Below, in pieces: positions 1-8,972 of a stretch of DNA of 53,692 nucleotides (the stretch's first letter is position 1; every line of letters starts with the position of its first letter). The position numbers and the translations under genes were made by a program. The notes below the pieces were generated by a model. That model was not told the DNA's origin. It did no database searches and worked only from the letters and a program-made list of their open reading frames with translations. Origin of the DNA: an uncultured Myxococcales bacterium (GTDB lineage: Bacteria > Myxococcota_A > UBA9042 > DTJE01); NCBI GenBank assembly GCA_903936705.1, contig CAIZWN010000074.1, positions 1-53,692 on the forward strand. Reading direction: 5' to 3'.

Positions 1-135
1 GCCCATCCCACGTGCCGACCACTCGTACCCCCTCCGCCATCCAACGTCAACAGCAGACGCTGCCGCTTGGCCTACAGGTCGTGAACGACGAACCTCGGCC
101 TGCGGGGACAGATTTACGCAGTTTCTGGTGGGCGT
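1..135. other. Non-coding edge next to a broken regulator
   Basis: No gene can be supported here. The minus-strand regulator at 136-975 should continue leftwards into this stretch, through the GAFTGA loop, Walker B and the HTH domain. All frames instead read unrelated residues with early stops. The homology therefore breaks at about position 136, consistent with a deletion, rearrangement or insertion junction. I saw no terminal inverted repeat or target duplication that would identify an insertion sequence. Confidence 0.5.
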
Positions 136-975
136 TTACATCAGGGCCTCTGGCAGGGCGCCGCAGCTGATTTTCACGAACGGACCTTCGGAACGGTTGG
201 ACCGAAAGTGGATGGCGTGGGCAATGAGTTCCTTGCCTGTTCCCGATTCGCCCCGGATCAGCACCGTGGTCTGGGCAGGGGCCGCCTGGGCGACACGCTC
301 GTAAACCTCCTGCATCGGGCGGCTGGTCCCGATGACGTTTGGCAGGTCGTAGCGCTGTCCAAGTTCCTGGCGCAACTGGAGGTTTTCGTCAACCAGGCGC
401 TGGCGGTCCGCGGCTACCAGACTTGCTACCTTCAGAGCCTGGCCCACCATATGGGAGGCCACCTGCAGCATCCGGATGTCGCGTTCGAACGGACGATCAG
501 CCCGGAAAGGAACCGTCAACGCCAAGGTGCCCACAGGGCGACCGTCCACGATGAGAGGTACGCACAGGAATGACAGTTCCTTGCGCCGGGCTCGAGCCTG
601 GCGTGCCGTGCCAGTGCGGTCCAGAAAGAGGGGCTCCTCGCTGGCCCGCGGCACGACGATTGGCTTCCCGCTCTGGACCACGCGCCCGGTTATGCCCTGG
701 CCAGCCACGAAACGCGCCCTGCCCGCGGCCTGCGGCGACAGACCGTAGGACGCCTCGACCCTCAACGTGCCCGTGTCGTCCAACAGCGAAATCATTCCAG
801 CCGGAGCCTCGAAGGCCTCTGCCAGAACCTCAAGCACACGGGGCAGGGAGGCCCGAAGATCCAGGCTCCCCAGGGCACCGCCCAGGTCCAGCAACACGGA
901 AACAGGAAGCAGATCGTCACCGGCGGCAATCACGCCAACCTCCACGTTCCGACAATAATGTAGGAAGTCTGACAT
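136..975 (-). pseudogene. Truncated GAF-domain sigma-54-dependent regulator
   Basis: The frame starts at the ATG at 975 and encodes about 279 residues; an in-frame start at 996 is also possible. An N-terminal GAF sensor-like domain covers about residues 30-180. It is followed by a helical linker and the beginning of a sigma-54-interacting AAA+ domain, with [11 protein letters not shown] and the Walker A GESGTGKE. The frame stops just after the conserved KISCGALPE region. The GAFTGA sigma-54 contact loop, Walker B, arginine finger and Fis-type HTH are all absent. A complete family member would need roughly 200 more residues, so this product cannot open sigma-54 promoters. It is most likely a dead 3'-truncated gene. 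It could be a stand-alone sensor remnant, but the cut through the AAA+ fold makes that less likely. Confidence 0.75.
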
Positions 976-1244
976 AATCGGTCCGAATTGTCGCATCGAC
1001 TGGGCGACAGGCCGCCAATAAGGCCGCAATACAACGTCGATGGACTGGATTGTGGGTGACCCGCAAAGATTGATGCACCCCCAAGGCTGCCAGATCGAAA
1101 CGGCCCCCAGACTGGCAATTCGGCTCGTTCTTGTTTTCAAGGCTGGGTAGCATGCAAGAATTCGCATGGGCGCAGGGGTCCGGCGGATTCTTGGCCAAAA
1201 CGTCCGGACATTACGGATGGGACCCGCGAGACCAGGGAGGAATC

Positions 1245-4200
1245 ATGCAGAAACGCAATGTTGCCAATCAAATGCTCGCCGTTTTGGGAGCTACTGCCGT
1301 CATGGGTCTGTGCGCCTGCGCCACCGACGAGATCTCGCAGGAACGGTTCGTGCGCGGCAAGGTGACCTTCGCTCAGGCTGTCGTCGGCGCGTCCGTCCAC
1401 TTTGAAACGGTCGATGGCCACGCGCTTGCGGTCTCGCCCATCGAAACCGACGCCGTCGGAATGTTCGAGGTCCAGGTTCCGGCCGACCCGGCAGAGATAG
1501 TGGTGGTCACCAGCGGAGGGTCGATCGGCAACCAGCCATTCACAGGCTCGCTGCGCGCACGAATCGAACAGGGCAGCCGCGCCGTTGACCCGGTGAACTT
1601 CCTCACCACTCTCGCCGACCGGCTGGCCTACGACGACCAGACCGGCGGCCTGCGGCGCGCAGTCGAGCGCCTGTCCGACTATTTCTTCGTTCCCGGCTGG
1701 ACGACCTTCGACTTTCTAAGCCTGCACGGCGATCGGTACCGCAACATCATCGATAACCGGATCTTCGTCGAACGGGCGACCGCCCTCGGCTTTGACACCT
1801 ATATCGAGGCGCTACTCGGAGATATCCGCTCGGGCCGGCGCGCCGGCAACCCGGATCTCTATTCCTTGACCGCGGATCAGGTCACGTCTGGCCTGGCCGC
1901 TGTCCCAGGGACCGGAGATGCTGCCACAGCCGGCGCCGCTGCGACGATCGCAGGGCTGGCCGGGGCAATCAGCCCATACATCGGGCCGCTGTCCTACCTG
2001 GGGAAGGGACTGCTCTCGGGCCTGAACTTCAACCTCGCCGACAAGTTCTACAACGGCAACCATTCGGGCTGGGTGTTGCGGATGTTGATGACTGGCGGCG
2101 ACCTGACCGGACCGAAGCTGGACTACATCGTCAACAAGGTCGATGTTATCGACGACGAACTGACTAGCCTGGTCAACAGTTTCAACACGTTCGCCAGCGA
2201 CGTCGAGGACAAGTTGTCGAACCTCCAAACCCAGTTGTCCATCCTGGAGTCCGACATCACGTCGCTTATCGCGACCTTCCAGCTGGATGCGTACCTGACC
2301 TATATCCAAAGCAACGTTCACTACGACCTCGGCGTCTACGGCCTGATCCCGATGGACGCCACGACGCACACGATCGTGTTCCCCTCCGACACTACCCGGG
2401 CCAGTATCCTCTTCTGGGCCAACACGATGCTCGGCAAGAACGACACCCAGGGCAACGGCGGGATCAAGTTCCAGATGCTGGCCATTCACAACGGGCTTAC
2501 CGGGGCGCTCCAGACACACATCTCGCTTCTGGAAGCCCTTGTGAACACCTACCTGGCACGCCTGGGGACCGGCACCACGCACGCGCAGACGCTGGCGGCC
2601 TACCAGCACTTCGAGGCCCAGTTCCTGAACTACGTCTACTTCGAGCTGGCCGGGTTCAACATCTACGCCGAGGCGGCGCACGCCACCGGCTTCCTGCCGA
2701 ACGGGACGCCGGATCCGACCGCCGTGGCCTCGCTCCAGCAGGTCCAGACTGACTTCCAGAGAAACCTGGCCACACAGGCGGACCTGTTCCTCAGGCTAAC
2801 CCGACGTCTGGTCGTCAACTCGAACCAGGATACGCTCGACAACGAGCTCGCGACAGGAGCCACGCGCCCGATCCTGACGCGCGCGTATGCCGTCGCGTCG
2901 CTGCTGGGCGCCACGAGCCTCGGGTCCAACAACCTCTTCGTCGTCCAGGACGCACCGAACACCGGCGAAGTGATCGTCCCGAGTCTCTCGCACGGCGGCT
3001 CTTTGCTGGTGGCAACTACCACCACGACGGAGGATGACACCGGACTGAGGTACCTCCTGTGGTCCGCCGCGACGACCGACGGCAGCGGACACATCCAGCA
3101 GGGCGTTGCGCTGTCGAACTCGCACCACCTTGCCCTCTACGGCTACCAGACGGCCGAGGACGATGCTCCCGTGACCGTCGGCTCCAGCACTGTCGGCGCG
3201 ACCTGGTACGACGTGGTCGGGGTCTCGTTCGCGACCTACCGGGACGCAAAGCAGGTGAGGGCTGAATCCCTGGAACCTGGTCCGCACGGCCTCCTCGACG
3301 TGTTCACGCAGGGAAACGTCACAACCCTTCTCGAGCATGGTGTCGCCGGTGGCGGCCTCTACGCGGACCAGGTATCGGGCCAGGTCCGGCTGCTGGAGCC
3401 GGCTCATGTCGATGCCACGCGGGACTGCGTCGTGGAGGTCCAGGTGACCCGGAAGGGGGACAACCCCGGCGATCCTGACCAGGTCCTCCTCGCGGCCACC
3501 TGCCAGAACGCCGCCCCGATTCCGGTGGTCGCAAAGGCGGACGGCAGCATCGTGACCGCAGCCGGCGGAACGGGAACCAGCTTCGAGATCCTGTACGTCG
3601 ATCCAAACTCGTCCCCGCCGACCGCCACCCTTCACGCCAGACTGGCCGACGCACAGGGAAACCCGACCGACTACTGTGTCCAACCGCGCGGGTATCTGTT
3701 CCAACGGTTGTGGACGCGCGACCGCGTCAGCGAACAGGGCGGCTTCAGATCCCCGATAGCTGGGGCAAACACCGGGACGGCGCTGCAGGACACCAGCGGG
3801 CTCGACGCGAACTCGCCCAGCCATGCCGCCGTATCAATGACGCCTTCGGGAACGATTACCGCAACCGTCCAGGGGGCCTCATGGTGCGAGCCGCGCTACC
3901 TGTGGTGGATGAAGGGGACCGCGGCCGGCAACCTTTTCTGGAACATCACCAACAACGGCACCCAGTCGTTCAGCGTCATCATCGATTCCCGCTTCATCCT
4001 GGGACACCAACTAGGCACCCTGGGATACTCCTTCGCCCAGTGGGCCGCGACCTTCGCCGATACGGCGGCCACCGGCTCCATCGTCTCGTTCCGCGTCGGG
4101 ACGGACGATACGTCCCCGCCCTTCCCGATCCAGCACAATGACGTCATGTCGGTCAACAACTACTCCTGGGCCCCCCAGGTCACGCTGGCGCCAGGGAAGA

Positions 4201-4355
4201 ACTACCAGTTGGTCCTGGCCGCAAGGGCGTCACTGGGCCTGAACTCCAATGGCGACAAGGTCGAGGGCGTTGCGATGAAGTGCGGCAAGCCAAAGGTATA
4301 CGCGGCCACCGCCCAGGCAGCCGTCACCGGGATCACGTGGAAGTTAGTGCAGTGA
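1245..4355 (+). CDS. Large secreted lipoprotein with hydrophobic stretch and coiled coil, function unknown
   Basis: The ATG at 1245 follows an AGGGAGGA ribosome site, so I prefer it to the longer in-frame start at 1131. The product is 1036 aa. It begins with a signal peptide and a lipobox-like LCAC, so it is probably an outer-surface or periplasmic lipoprotein. After an N-terminal beta-rich part there is a hydrophobic Gly/Ala-rich stretch at about residues 225-265. A long heptad-like helical segment follows at about 295-350. Further helical sequence and a beta-rich C-terminal half make up the rest. A hydrophobic helix beside a long coiled coil is reminiscent of alpha-helical pore-forming toxins. 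That is an inference from layout only; no family motif was recognised. The gene stands alone on the plus strand, divergent from the broken regulator. Confidence 0.75.
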   Translation: MQKRNVANQMLAVLGATAVMGLCACATDEISQERFVRGKVTFAQAVVGASVHFETVDGHALAVSPIETDAVGMFEVQVPADPAEIVVVTSGGSIGNQPFTGSLRARIEQGSRAVDPVNFLTTLADRLAYDDQTGGLRRAVERLSDYFFVPGWTTFDFLSLHGDRYRNIIDNRIFVERATALGFDTYIEALLGDIRSGRRAGNPDLYSLTADQVTSGLAAVPGTGDAATAGAAATIAGLAGAISPYIGPLSYLGKGLLSGLNFNLADKFYNGNHSGWVLRMLMTGGDLTGPKLDYIVNKVDVIDDELTSLVNSFNTFASDVEDKLSNLQTQLSILESDITSLIATFQLDAYLTYIQSNVHYDLGVYGLIPMDATTHTIVFPSDTTRASILFWANTMLGKNDTQGNGGIKFQMLAIHNGLTGALQTHISLLEALVNTYLARLGTGTTHAQTLAAYQHFEAQFLNYVYFELAGFNIYAEAAHATGFLPNGTPDPTAVASLQQVQTDFQRNLATQADLFLRLTRRLVVNSNQDTLDNELATGATRPILTRAYAVASLLGATSLGSNNLFVVQDAPNTGEVIVPSLSHGGSLLVATTTTTEDDTGLRYLLWSAATTDGSGHIQQGVALSNSHHLALYGYQTAEDDAPVTVGSSTVGATWYDVVGVSFATYRDAKQVRAESLEPGPHGLLDVFTQGNVTTLLEHGVAGGGLYADQVSGQVRLLEPAHVDATRDCVVEVQVTRKGDNPGDPDQVLLAATCQNAAPIPVVAKADGSIVTAAGGTGTSFEILYVDPNSSPPTATLHARLADAQGNPTDYCVQPRGYLFQRLWTRDRVSEQGGFRSPIAGANTGTALQDTSGLDANSPSHAAVSMTPSGTITATVQGASWCEPRYLWWMKGTAAGNLFWNITNNGTQSFSVIIDSRFILGHQLGTLGYSFAQWAATFADTAATGSIVSFRVGTDDTSPPFPIQHNDVMSVNNYSWAPQVTLAPGKNYQLVLAARASLGLNSNGDKVEGVAMKCGKPKVYAATAQAAVTGITWKLVQ

Positions 4356-4477
4356 CGTACCCCACGTCCGCAAGGAAGCCCGGTTGGGCACATCCAGGGC
4401 AAGTCCCAAGTTCAGACTGAATGTCCATTCTGTCATAGCCGCACAGACGTCCGCTTCGGTATTCAAGACCAATTCCA

Positions 4478-4486
4478 TGCTAGTAT
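4478..4486 (+). promoter_or_regulatory. Possible extended -10 promoter element
   Basis: The sequence TGCTAGTAT fits a TGn-extended -10 box with four of six matches to TATAAT. It lies about 30 bases upstream of the ATG at 4517. No convincing -35 box is visible at the right spacing, so this is a weak call. The rest of the 4356-4516 gap shows nothing else. Confidence 0.3.
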
Positions 4487-4516
4487 CCAGCTCAACCCCT
4501 TATCGGAGACCAATCC

Positions 4517-5686
4517 ATGCTGGGTCGCGGACACTGGCTCGCTACCGGACTCGCACTGGCCCTGGTGGCTGGGTGTGGCATATCGAGCAGCGACACCACG
4601 GACGCAAAGGGCGACCAGGGACCCGGGATTACGGACACTCCCATGGATATTTCCGACGAGTCGGGTCCCGAAGTAAAAGACCTTCTGCTTACCGCGACTC
4701 CAATATCCGTAAATTTTGCAGTCGTAGCCCCTGGAGCCGACAGTTTCTTTACGGTAACCCTGACCCACAGTGGCTTTGGCGGAACGTTGGTAATCTCTTC
4801 GGTTCAGCTTCAGGGAACGTCCCCGGCCATAACCGTCACGGAACCCGAACCTAGCCAGTTGGCCCCAGGGGAATCAACCACGGTGACAATCCGCTATGCT
4901 CCCACAGGGCCGAACGGCGAGTCGGGTTCGCTGATTGTGAACCACAACGGGCTGCCGGTTGGGTCGATAACTATTCCCATCACGGCCATGGCGGCCACCG
5001 TGAACCTGGAGAGCGATCCGACTTCGGTGGATTTCGGCCTGGTCAATTTTGAATTGGGTGCAGAAAAGTTCGTGCAGATTCTGAATTTCGGCACGGTCGA
5101 TGTGACGATCGATAGCGTCAGTCTGGACATCAACGGAAGCCCCGAGTTTTCCCTGGGTGAGGTTACGTTTCCGCCCGGGGACTCGTTCCCGTTCGTGCTT
5201 GGGGTCAATACGCTGTTTGGTGTGACGCTGCATTACCTCCCGGTGGACGACTCTACGGATACCACGACGCTGTCGGTTTCTGGATCTGCCATGGGAGAGG
5301 CCCGCACTTGGGAATTCGACGTTATGGGCCACGGGCTGGCACCGCGCTGCGTGGTTACCCCCGGAGTAATCGACTTCGGAACGGTCACGCTGGGTCAGAA
5401 GGCTCCGCAGGTGTTCACCGTATCGAACATTGGCAACTTTGACCTGGTCCTCAGAAAGAACGGAATCGTCACAACCCCCGGCAGCGATGCCCAGATCCAG
5501 ATCGTTGACAGTCCGGCCGAGGACCTGTCAGTTGCTCCAGGTTCATCGCTTGAATTCCATATCGAGTGGACCCCCAGCCAGGTTGCCCAGGACACATCCC
5601 TTCCGATCGGCGGTCTTTCGATTGCCAGCAGCGATCCTGCATCGCCGACAATCCTCGATATCACTGGAATCGCCAAAGCCCAGTAG
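4517..5686 (+). CDS. Choice-of-anchor/ASH-domain lipoprotein
   Basis: This 389-aa lipoprotein has a signal peptide ending in the lipobox LVAGC, followed by a Ser/Thr/Asp-rich spacer to about residue 50. The rest reads as three tandem immunoglobulin-like beta-sandwich units of about 110 residues. Each opens with a pattern like 'I-x-F-G-x-V-x-x-G' and contains phrases such as LAPGESTTVTIRYAP, typical of ASPM-SPD-2-Hydin (ASH)/choice-of-anchor D domains. Such proteins are common on the surface of Myxococcota and probably act as adhesion or scaffold modules; no catalytic motif is visible. The start is supported by a GGAGA site. It is convergent with the gene at 5774-7306, with only about 90 bases between them. 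Confidence 0.8.
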   Translation: MLGRGHWLATGLALALVAGCGISSSDTTDAKGDQGPGITDTPMDISDESGPEVKDLLLTATPISVNFAVVAPGADSFFTVTLTHSGFGGTLVISSVQLQGTSPAITVTEPEPSQLAPGESTTVTIRYAPTGPNGESGSLIVNHNGLPVGSITIPITAMAATVNLESDPTSVDFGLVNFELGAEKFVQILNFGTVDVTIDSVSLDINGSPEFSLGEVTFPPGDSFPFVLGVNTLFGVTLHYLPVDDSTDTTTLSVSGSAMGEARTWEFDVMGHGLAPRCVVTPGVIDFGTVTLGQKAPQVFTVSNIGNFDLVLRKNGIVTTPGSDAQIQIVDSPAEDLSVAPGSSLEFHIEWTPSQVAQDTSLPIGGLSIASSDPASPTILDITGIAKAQ

Positions 5687-5704
5687 GTCGATCCAGCTTG
5701 CTGG

Positions 5705-5721
5705 AAAGCGCCCGAGGCTTT
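5705..5721. terminator. Weak hairpin between convergent genes
   Basis: A short inverted repeat, AAAGC-7 nt-GCTTT, lies about 20 bases after the stop of the ASH lipoprotein and is followed by TTG rather than a T run. Its position between two convergent stops is suitable for a shared terminator. The five-base stem makes the call weak. Confidence 0.3.
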
Positions 5722-5773
5722 TGAAAATACCATACGGTCAATAACTCATAACGCCGACTGATTGGGCAAAATT

Positions 5774-7306
5774 CTAGAAGTCGAAGCGCTCGACAAAAAC
5801 GTCCTGGGAGTCTTCGCCGTGGGGGTTCGAGTCGTAGGTACGGGTACCGGTTCGGTAGCCATTCTCGAAAAGCACTTCGCCGGCAAATCCACCGATAACC
5901 CAGGCGAAGCGATCCCCGGATGGAGCAACGTCCAGCCCACGGATGAAGCCGCCGACCGATTCGGATACGTAGTCACTGCGACACACGCCAGAACCGTCCA
6001 GCACGGCGGCAACAACGCCCATATACTCCACTTTTAGCGCGCCGCATCCAAAATCATAGGTGCCGCCCGCCAAACTGACACCCGAGTACCCGTACACCAC
6101 GTCGGACAGAAGAACCACGTTGCCCTCGGAATCGGCCCGCACCCTGGTCGGCAAAATTGGCAGGGCCCGGTTCCACAACACTGAACCGTCAGCTTGCGAC
6201 CGCAAGGTCAGGCGAGGGTCCGCGACGATCGGCGTGGGCAGAACTTGGATCGTCGACGCTGTTCCGTCTGCCCTCGACTGCAGGGACGGCTTCGGATCCG
6301 TTGACGCCGCGCCCGCGTTGCCAGTGAAGAATACGTTGTCGTCGTGCAGCGCCAGGCCAGTTCCGCCGCAGATCAAGCCATCGACATCGAACGCATGTGT
6401 CCCGTCGGGCCGGATCTTCAGAAAATGGCACCTGGAGGCGACCAGCACGTTCCCAGCGGCATCGATGGCAAGACCGGTGACATAGCCGCCAGGCAGGACG
6501 TCCTGCCAGACCGGTACGCCGTCCGCCGACAGTTTCACTAGAATCGCTTCCGAGCCGTCGCACAGCATCGGGCCCCAGTATGGGTCCGCGTTGCAAAAGG
6601 TCGAATCCGGGTGACGCATGACCGCAACCACGGCTCCTCCGTCCGGGCCGGCAGCGATCTCGGTAGCGAAGGATTCGAAGTAATCCTGGCCGAAGGTCCA
6701 ATCCCAGAGGCGCTGACCGTCCGGGGCCAACTTCAGAACGACGACATCGAGGGCAGCCCCGAACTGGGGATAATCCGAGAGGTGGCTGCTGCGCACGCCT
6801 CCTCCAAAGTCGGTGTCTCCACCGAACGAACCGGCCACGAAGACATTGTCGCCAGATCCCGAGGCAATCGCCCCAGTGGGAAAACCGATTCCCTCGTTGC
6901 CAAAGCGACCATCCAGGTCGGCAGGACCAACGAAGCCTGAAAACCTCGAATCCCACAGGTACCGTCCGTCACGGTCCAGCCGCAGGACGAACATCCCGCC
7001 CTTCGCCTGCTGCCCGCCCCCCAGGTCCAGGTCGCCCGACGATTTTCCGAGAACCACCACACCGCCACCGCCGACCCCTGCGGCACGGTATGCGACCTCG
7101 TCCTGCTGGCCTGCAGGGACGAACAGAACTCCGCTGCCGATGCGGCCTTCTGTCGAAGATCCGCATCCAATCGCGGAAACAATGATCGAAAGGACACAAG
7201 TGAAAGCAGCCAGGTCGCGAGGGTATGTCACGAGAAAACCGATGCTTCGGTCATGGTTGCATCCCTGTCGGATACCGTCGTCTGTTACGCTCGTCCTGGT
7301 TTTCAT
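5774..7306 (-). CDS. Beta-propeller-repeat lipoprotein
   Basis: This 510-aa protein starts at an ATG preceded by GGAGGG. The signal peptide is long, with a hydrophobic core at about residues 32-46 ending in a cysteine (SAIGC), consistent with a lipoprotein. The body repeats units of about 55-60 residues, recognisable by phrases such as 'D.DGRYLWDSRFSG', 'APDGQRLWDWTFG' and 'SADGVPVWQDVLPGG', alternating with 'GDLDLGGG' or 'GDTDFGGG' strands. These are blades of an SBBP/PQQ-like beta-propeller, a fold used for surface binding in delta-type bacteria. No enzyme active site is evident. It lies downstream of the nuo operon on the same strand, but the roughly 156-base gap and its own ribosome site suggest separate transcription. 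Confidence 0.8.
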   Translation of the reverse strand: MKTRTSVTDDGIRQGCNHDRSIGFLVTYPRDLAAFTCVLSIIVSAIGCGSSTEGRIGSGVLFVPAGQQDEVAYRAAGVGGGGVVVLGKSSGDLDLGGGQQAKGGMFVLRLDRDGRYLWDSRFSGFVGPADLDGRFGNEGIGFPTGAIASGSGDNVFVAGSFGGDTDFGGGVRSSHLSDYPQFGAALDVVVLKLAPDGQRLWDWTFGQDYFESFATEIAAGPDGGAVVAVMRHPDSTFCNADPYWGPMLCDGSEAILVKLSADGVPVWQDVLPGGYVTGLAIDAAGNVLVASRCHFLKIRPDGTHAFDVDGLICGGTGLALHDDNVFFTGNAGAASTDPKPSLQSRADGTASTIQVLPTPIVADPRLTLRSQADGSVLWNRALPILPTRVRADSEGNVVLLSDVVYGYSGVSLAGGTYDFGCGALKVEYMGVVAAVLDGSGVCRSDYVSESVGGFIRGLDVAPSGDRFAWVIGGFAGEVLFENGYRTGTRTYDSNPHGEDSQDVFVERFDF

Positions 7307-7388
7307 TCTACCCTCCAGAAATCAACCGTCACGTGCAGTCACGGCCTCAACGAACCTGGTCTTCAGGTTATCCCTTGTTGCCAGAACA

Positions 7389-7412
7389 GTAGCCGACAAA
7401 TCCTACGGCTAC
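7389..7412 (-). terminator. Hairpin downstream of nuoN
   Basis: Seven-base arms GTAGCCG and CGGCTAC flank a 10-nt loop, 51-74 bases past the nuoN stop. This is a plausible end of the nuo transcript. There is no U-run on the minus strand, so it is at best a Rho-assisted or processing hairpin. It also lies upstream of the propeller lipoprotein, so it could serve that leader instead. Confidence 0.35.
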
Positions 7413-7462
7413 GGACTGAGACCAGACCATATAATCAACAAGGCCGGACCCGAGAAGGGGCG

Positions 7463-8947
7463 CTACCCGACGATCCCGGCAGCCCTGGCAGCCAGGTCGG
7501 CCAGGGGTGACCACCAGAGGCCCAGGACCAGTGTGGGGATGGCGAGGATGGCCAGGAGAAGTCCGACGGGGACGGGAACAAGGACTGCGGGAGCGCCATC
7601 GGGGGACGCCTCCAGGAACATCGCCTTGACCAGGCGGGCGTAGTAGAACAGCGACACGACGCTGTTCAGGACGCCGACGATTGCCAGGACGTAGAAGAAC
7701 GGGGTGCCAGCCTTCACCACTGCCGCGAACAGGTAGAACTTGCCTATGAATCCCGCCAGTGGCGGCAGGCCGGTCAGGCTGAACAGGAAGATCGCCAGAG
7801 CGATTGATAACGCCGGGCTGCGAGCGACCAGGCCGCGGTAGTCCGCTATTGTTTCCGAACCGGTCTTTGCCCGCACCGCCATGACCGCGAGGAAGGCGCC
7901 CAGGTTCATCAGAAGGTAGATGGGCAGGTAGACGGCTACCGCCTGAACCGCGTCGGGGGTACCCACCGCGATACCCATCAGCAGGTATCCGGCGTGCGCG
8001 ATCGACGAATACGCCAGCAGCCGTTTGACGTTGTCCTGCGGAATCGCGGCCAGGTTGCCAAGGGTCATCGTGGCCATCGCGAGGACGCCAAGAAGAACCG
8101 GCCAGGGCAATCCGCCCGCGGGGGGCGTTGCGACCGAGGCGCCAAAGCCGATCACGACGAACCGAATCAAGGCGGCGACACCCGCCGCCTTGGGCCCGAC
8201 CGACAGGAAGGCGGTCACGGGGGTCGGAGCACCCTCGTAGACATCGGGGCACCACTGGTGGAACGGCACGGCTGCAACCTTGTACCCAAAGCCGGCAAGC
8301 GACAAAAGGGCCGCAAGGGCGATGCCTGCACGAATGCCAACCGACCCGCCCGCCGCCTTGGCGTTCAGGGCCGGGCCGATGGCCGACAGGTCCAGAGTTC
8401 CAGCCATGCCATACAGCAGGGAGAAACCGTAGAGCATCAGGCCGGACGCGGCAGCGCCATACAGCACGTACTTCAGGGCAGCCTCGGAAGACCGGCTGTC
8501 ACCACGGCGAAAACCGGCCAGGACATACGACGGCAGGGAAACCAGCTCCAGGGACAAGAGGATCATCAGAAGGTTCTGGGACTGGACCAGGAAGCTCATC
8601 CCCAGCGTCGTCGCCAGCAGCATGGCCGCATACTCGCCGAAACGTTCGACAGGAATCTCGTCTGACAGCGCACCGAAGGCGACGCCGAAGAACGCGGCCA
8701 CCAGGAACAGCCCGCGGAAGAAGACGCCCAGACCATCACCGGATACCAGGCCGCCAAAGGCCGCCGGCCCGCCGTCGGGAAGCAGGAAAAAGGTCGCCGC
8801 TGCTGCCGCAAGGCCGGCAAAGGACAAGACCGCAAGCGAGCCGCGCCGCGCCGGGCGATCACCTATCACCAGGTCCGCGATCAGGACCAGGACGACGGTC
8901 AGCGTCAGCACCAACTCGGGGCCGATCGCCAGAAGGTTCGTCAGCAT
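7463..8947 (-). CDS. nuoN: NADH-quinone oxidoreductase subunit N
   Basis: NuoN is one of three Mrp-antiporter-like proton-pumping subunits in the membrane arm of complex I. The ATG at 8947 follows a GAGGT site and starts MLTNLLAIGPEL, a normal NuoN beginning, so the longer TTG frame from 8983 is not used. The 494-aa product has about 14 hydrophobic segments. The proton_antipo_M core shows 'LLALELVSLPSYVLAG'-type sequence (here LSLELVSLPSYVLAG) with the conserved glutamate. Further on are KVAAVPFHQWCPDVYEGAP and a VKRLLAYSSIAHAGYLLMG stretch carrying the broken-helix lysine region. It is the last gene of the operon, 25 bases after nuoM. Length and motifs look intact. Confidence 0.97.
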   Translation of the reverse strand: MLTNLLAIGPELVLTLTVVLVLIADLVIGDRPARRGSLAVLSFAGLAAAAATFFLLPDGGPAAFGGLVSGDGLGVFFRGLFLVAAFFGVAFGALSDEIPVERFGEYAAMLLATTLGMSFLVQSQNLLMILLSLELVSLPSYVLAGFRRGDSRSSEAALKYVLYGAAASGLMLYGFSLLYGMAGTLDLSAIGPALNAKAAGGSVGIRAGIALAALLSLAGFGYKVAAVPFHQWCPDVYEGAPTPVTAFLSVGPKAAGVAALIRFVVIGFGASVATPPAGGLPWPVLLGVLAMATMTLGNLAAIPQDNVKRLLAYSSIAHAGYLLMGIAVGTPDAVQAVAVYLPIYLLMNLGAFLAVMAVRAKTGSETIADYRGLVARSPALSIALAIFLFSLTGLPPLAGFIGKFYLFAAVVKAGTPFFYVLAIVGVLNSVVSLFYYARLVKAMFLEASPDGAPAVLVPVPVGLLLAILAIPTLVLGLWWSPLADLAARAAGIVG

Positions 8948-8972
8948 GCAGACCTCGGGGTTCGTCAGCCCA

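Noticed and set aside
2796-3824. Minus-strand open frame (342 aa) opposite the large lipoprotein
   Set aside because: No motif and no ribosome site; the opposite strand has a signal peptide and good start.
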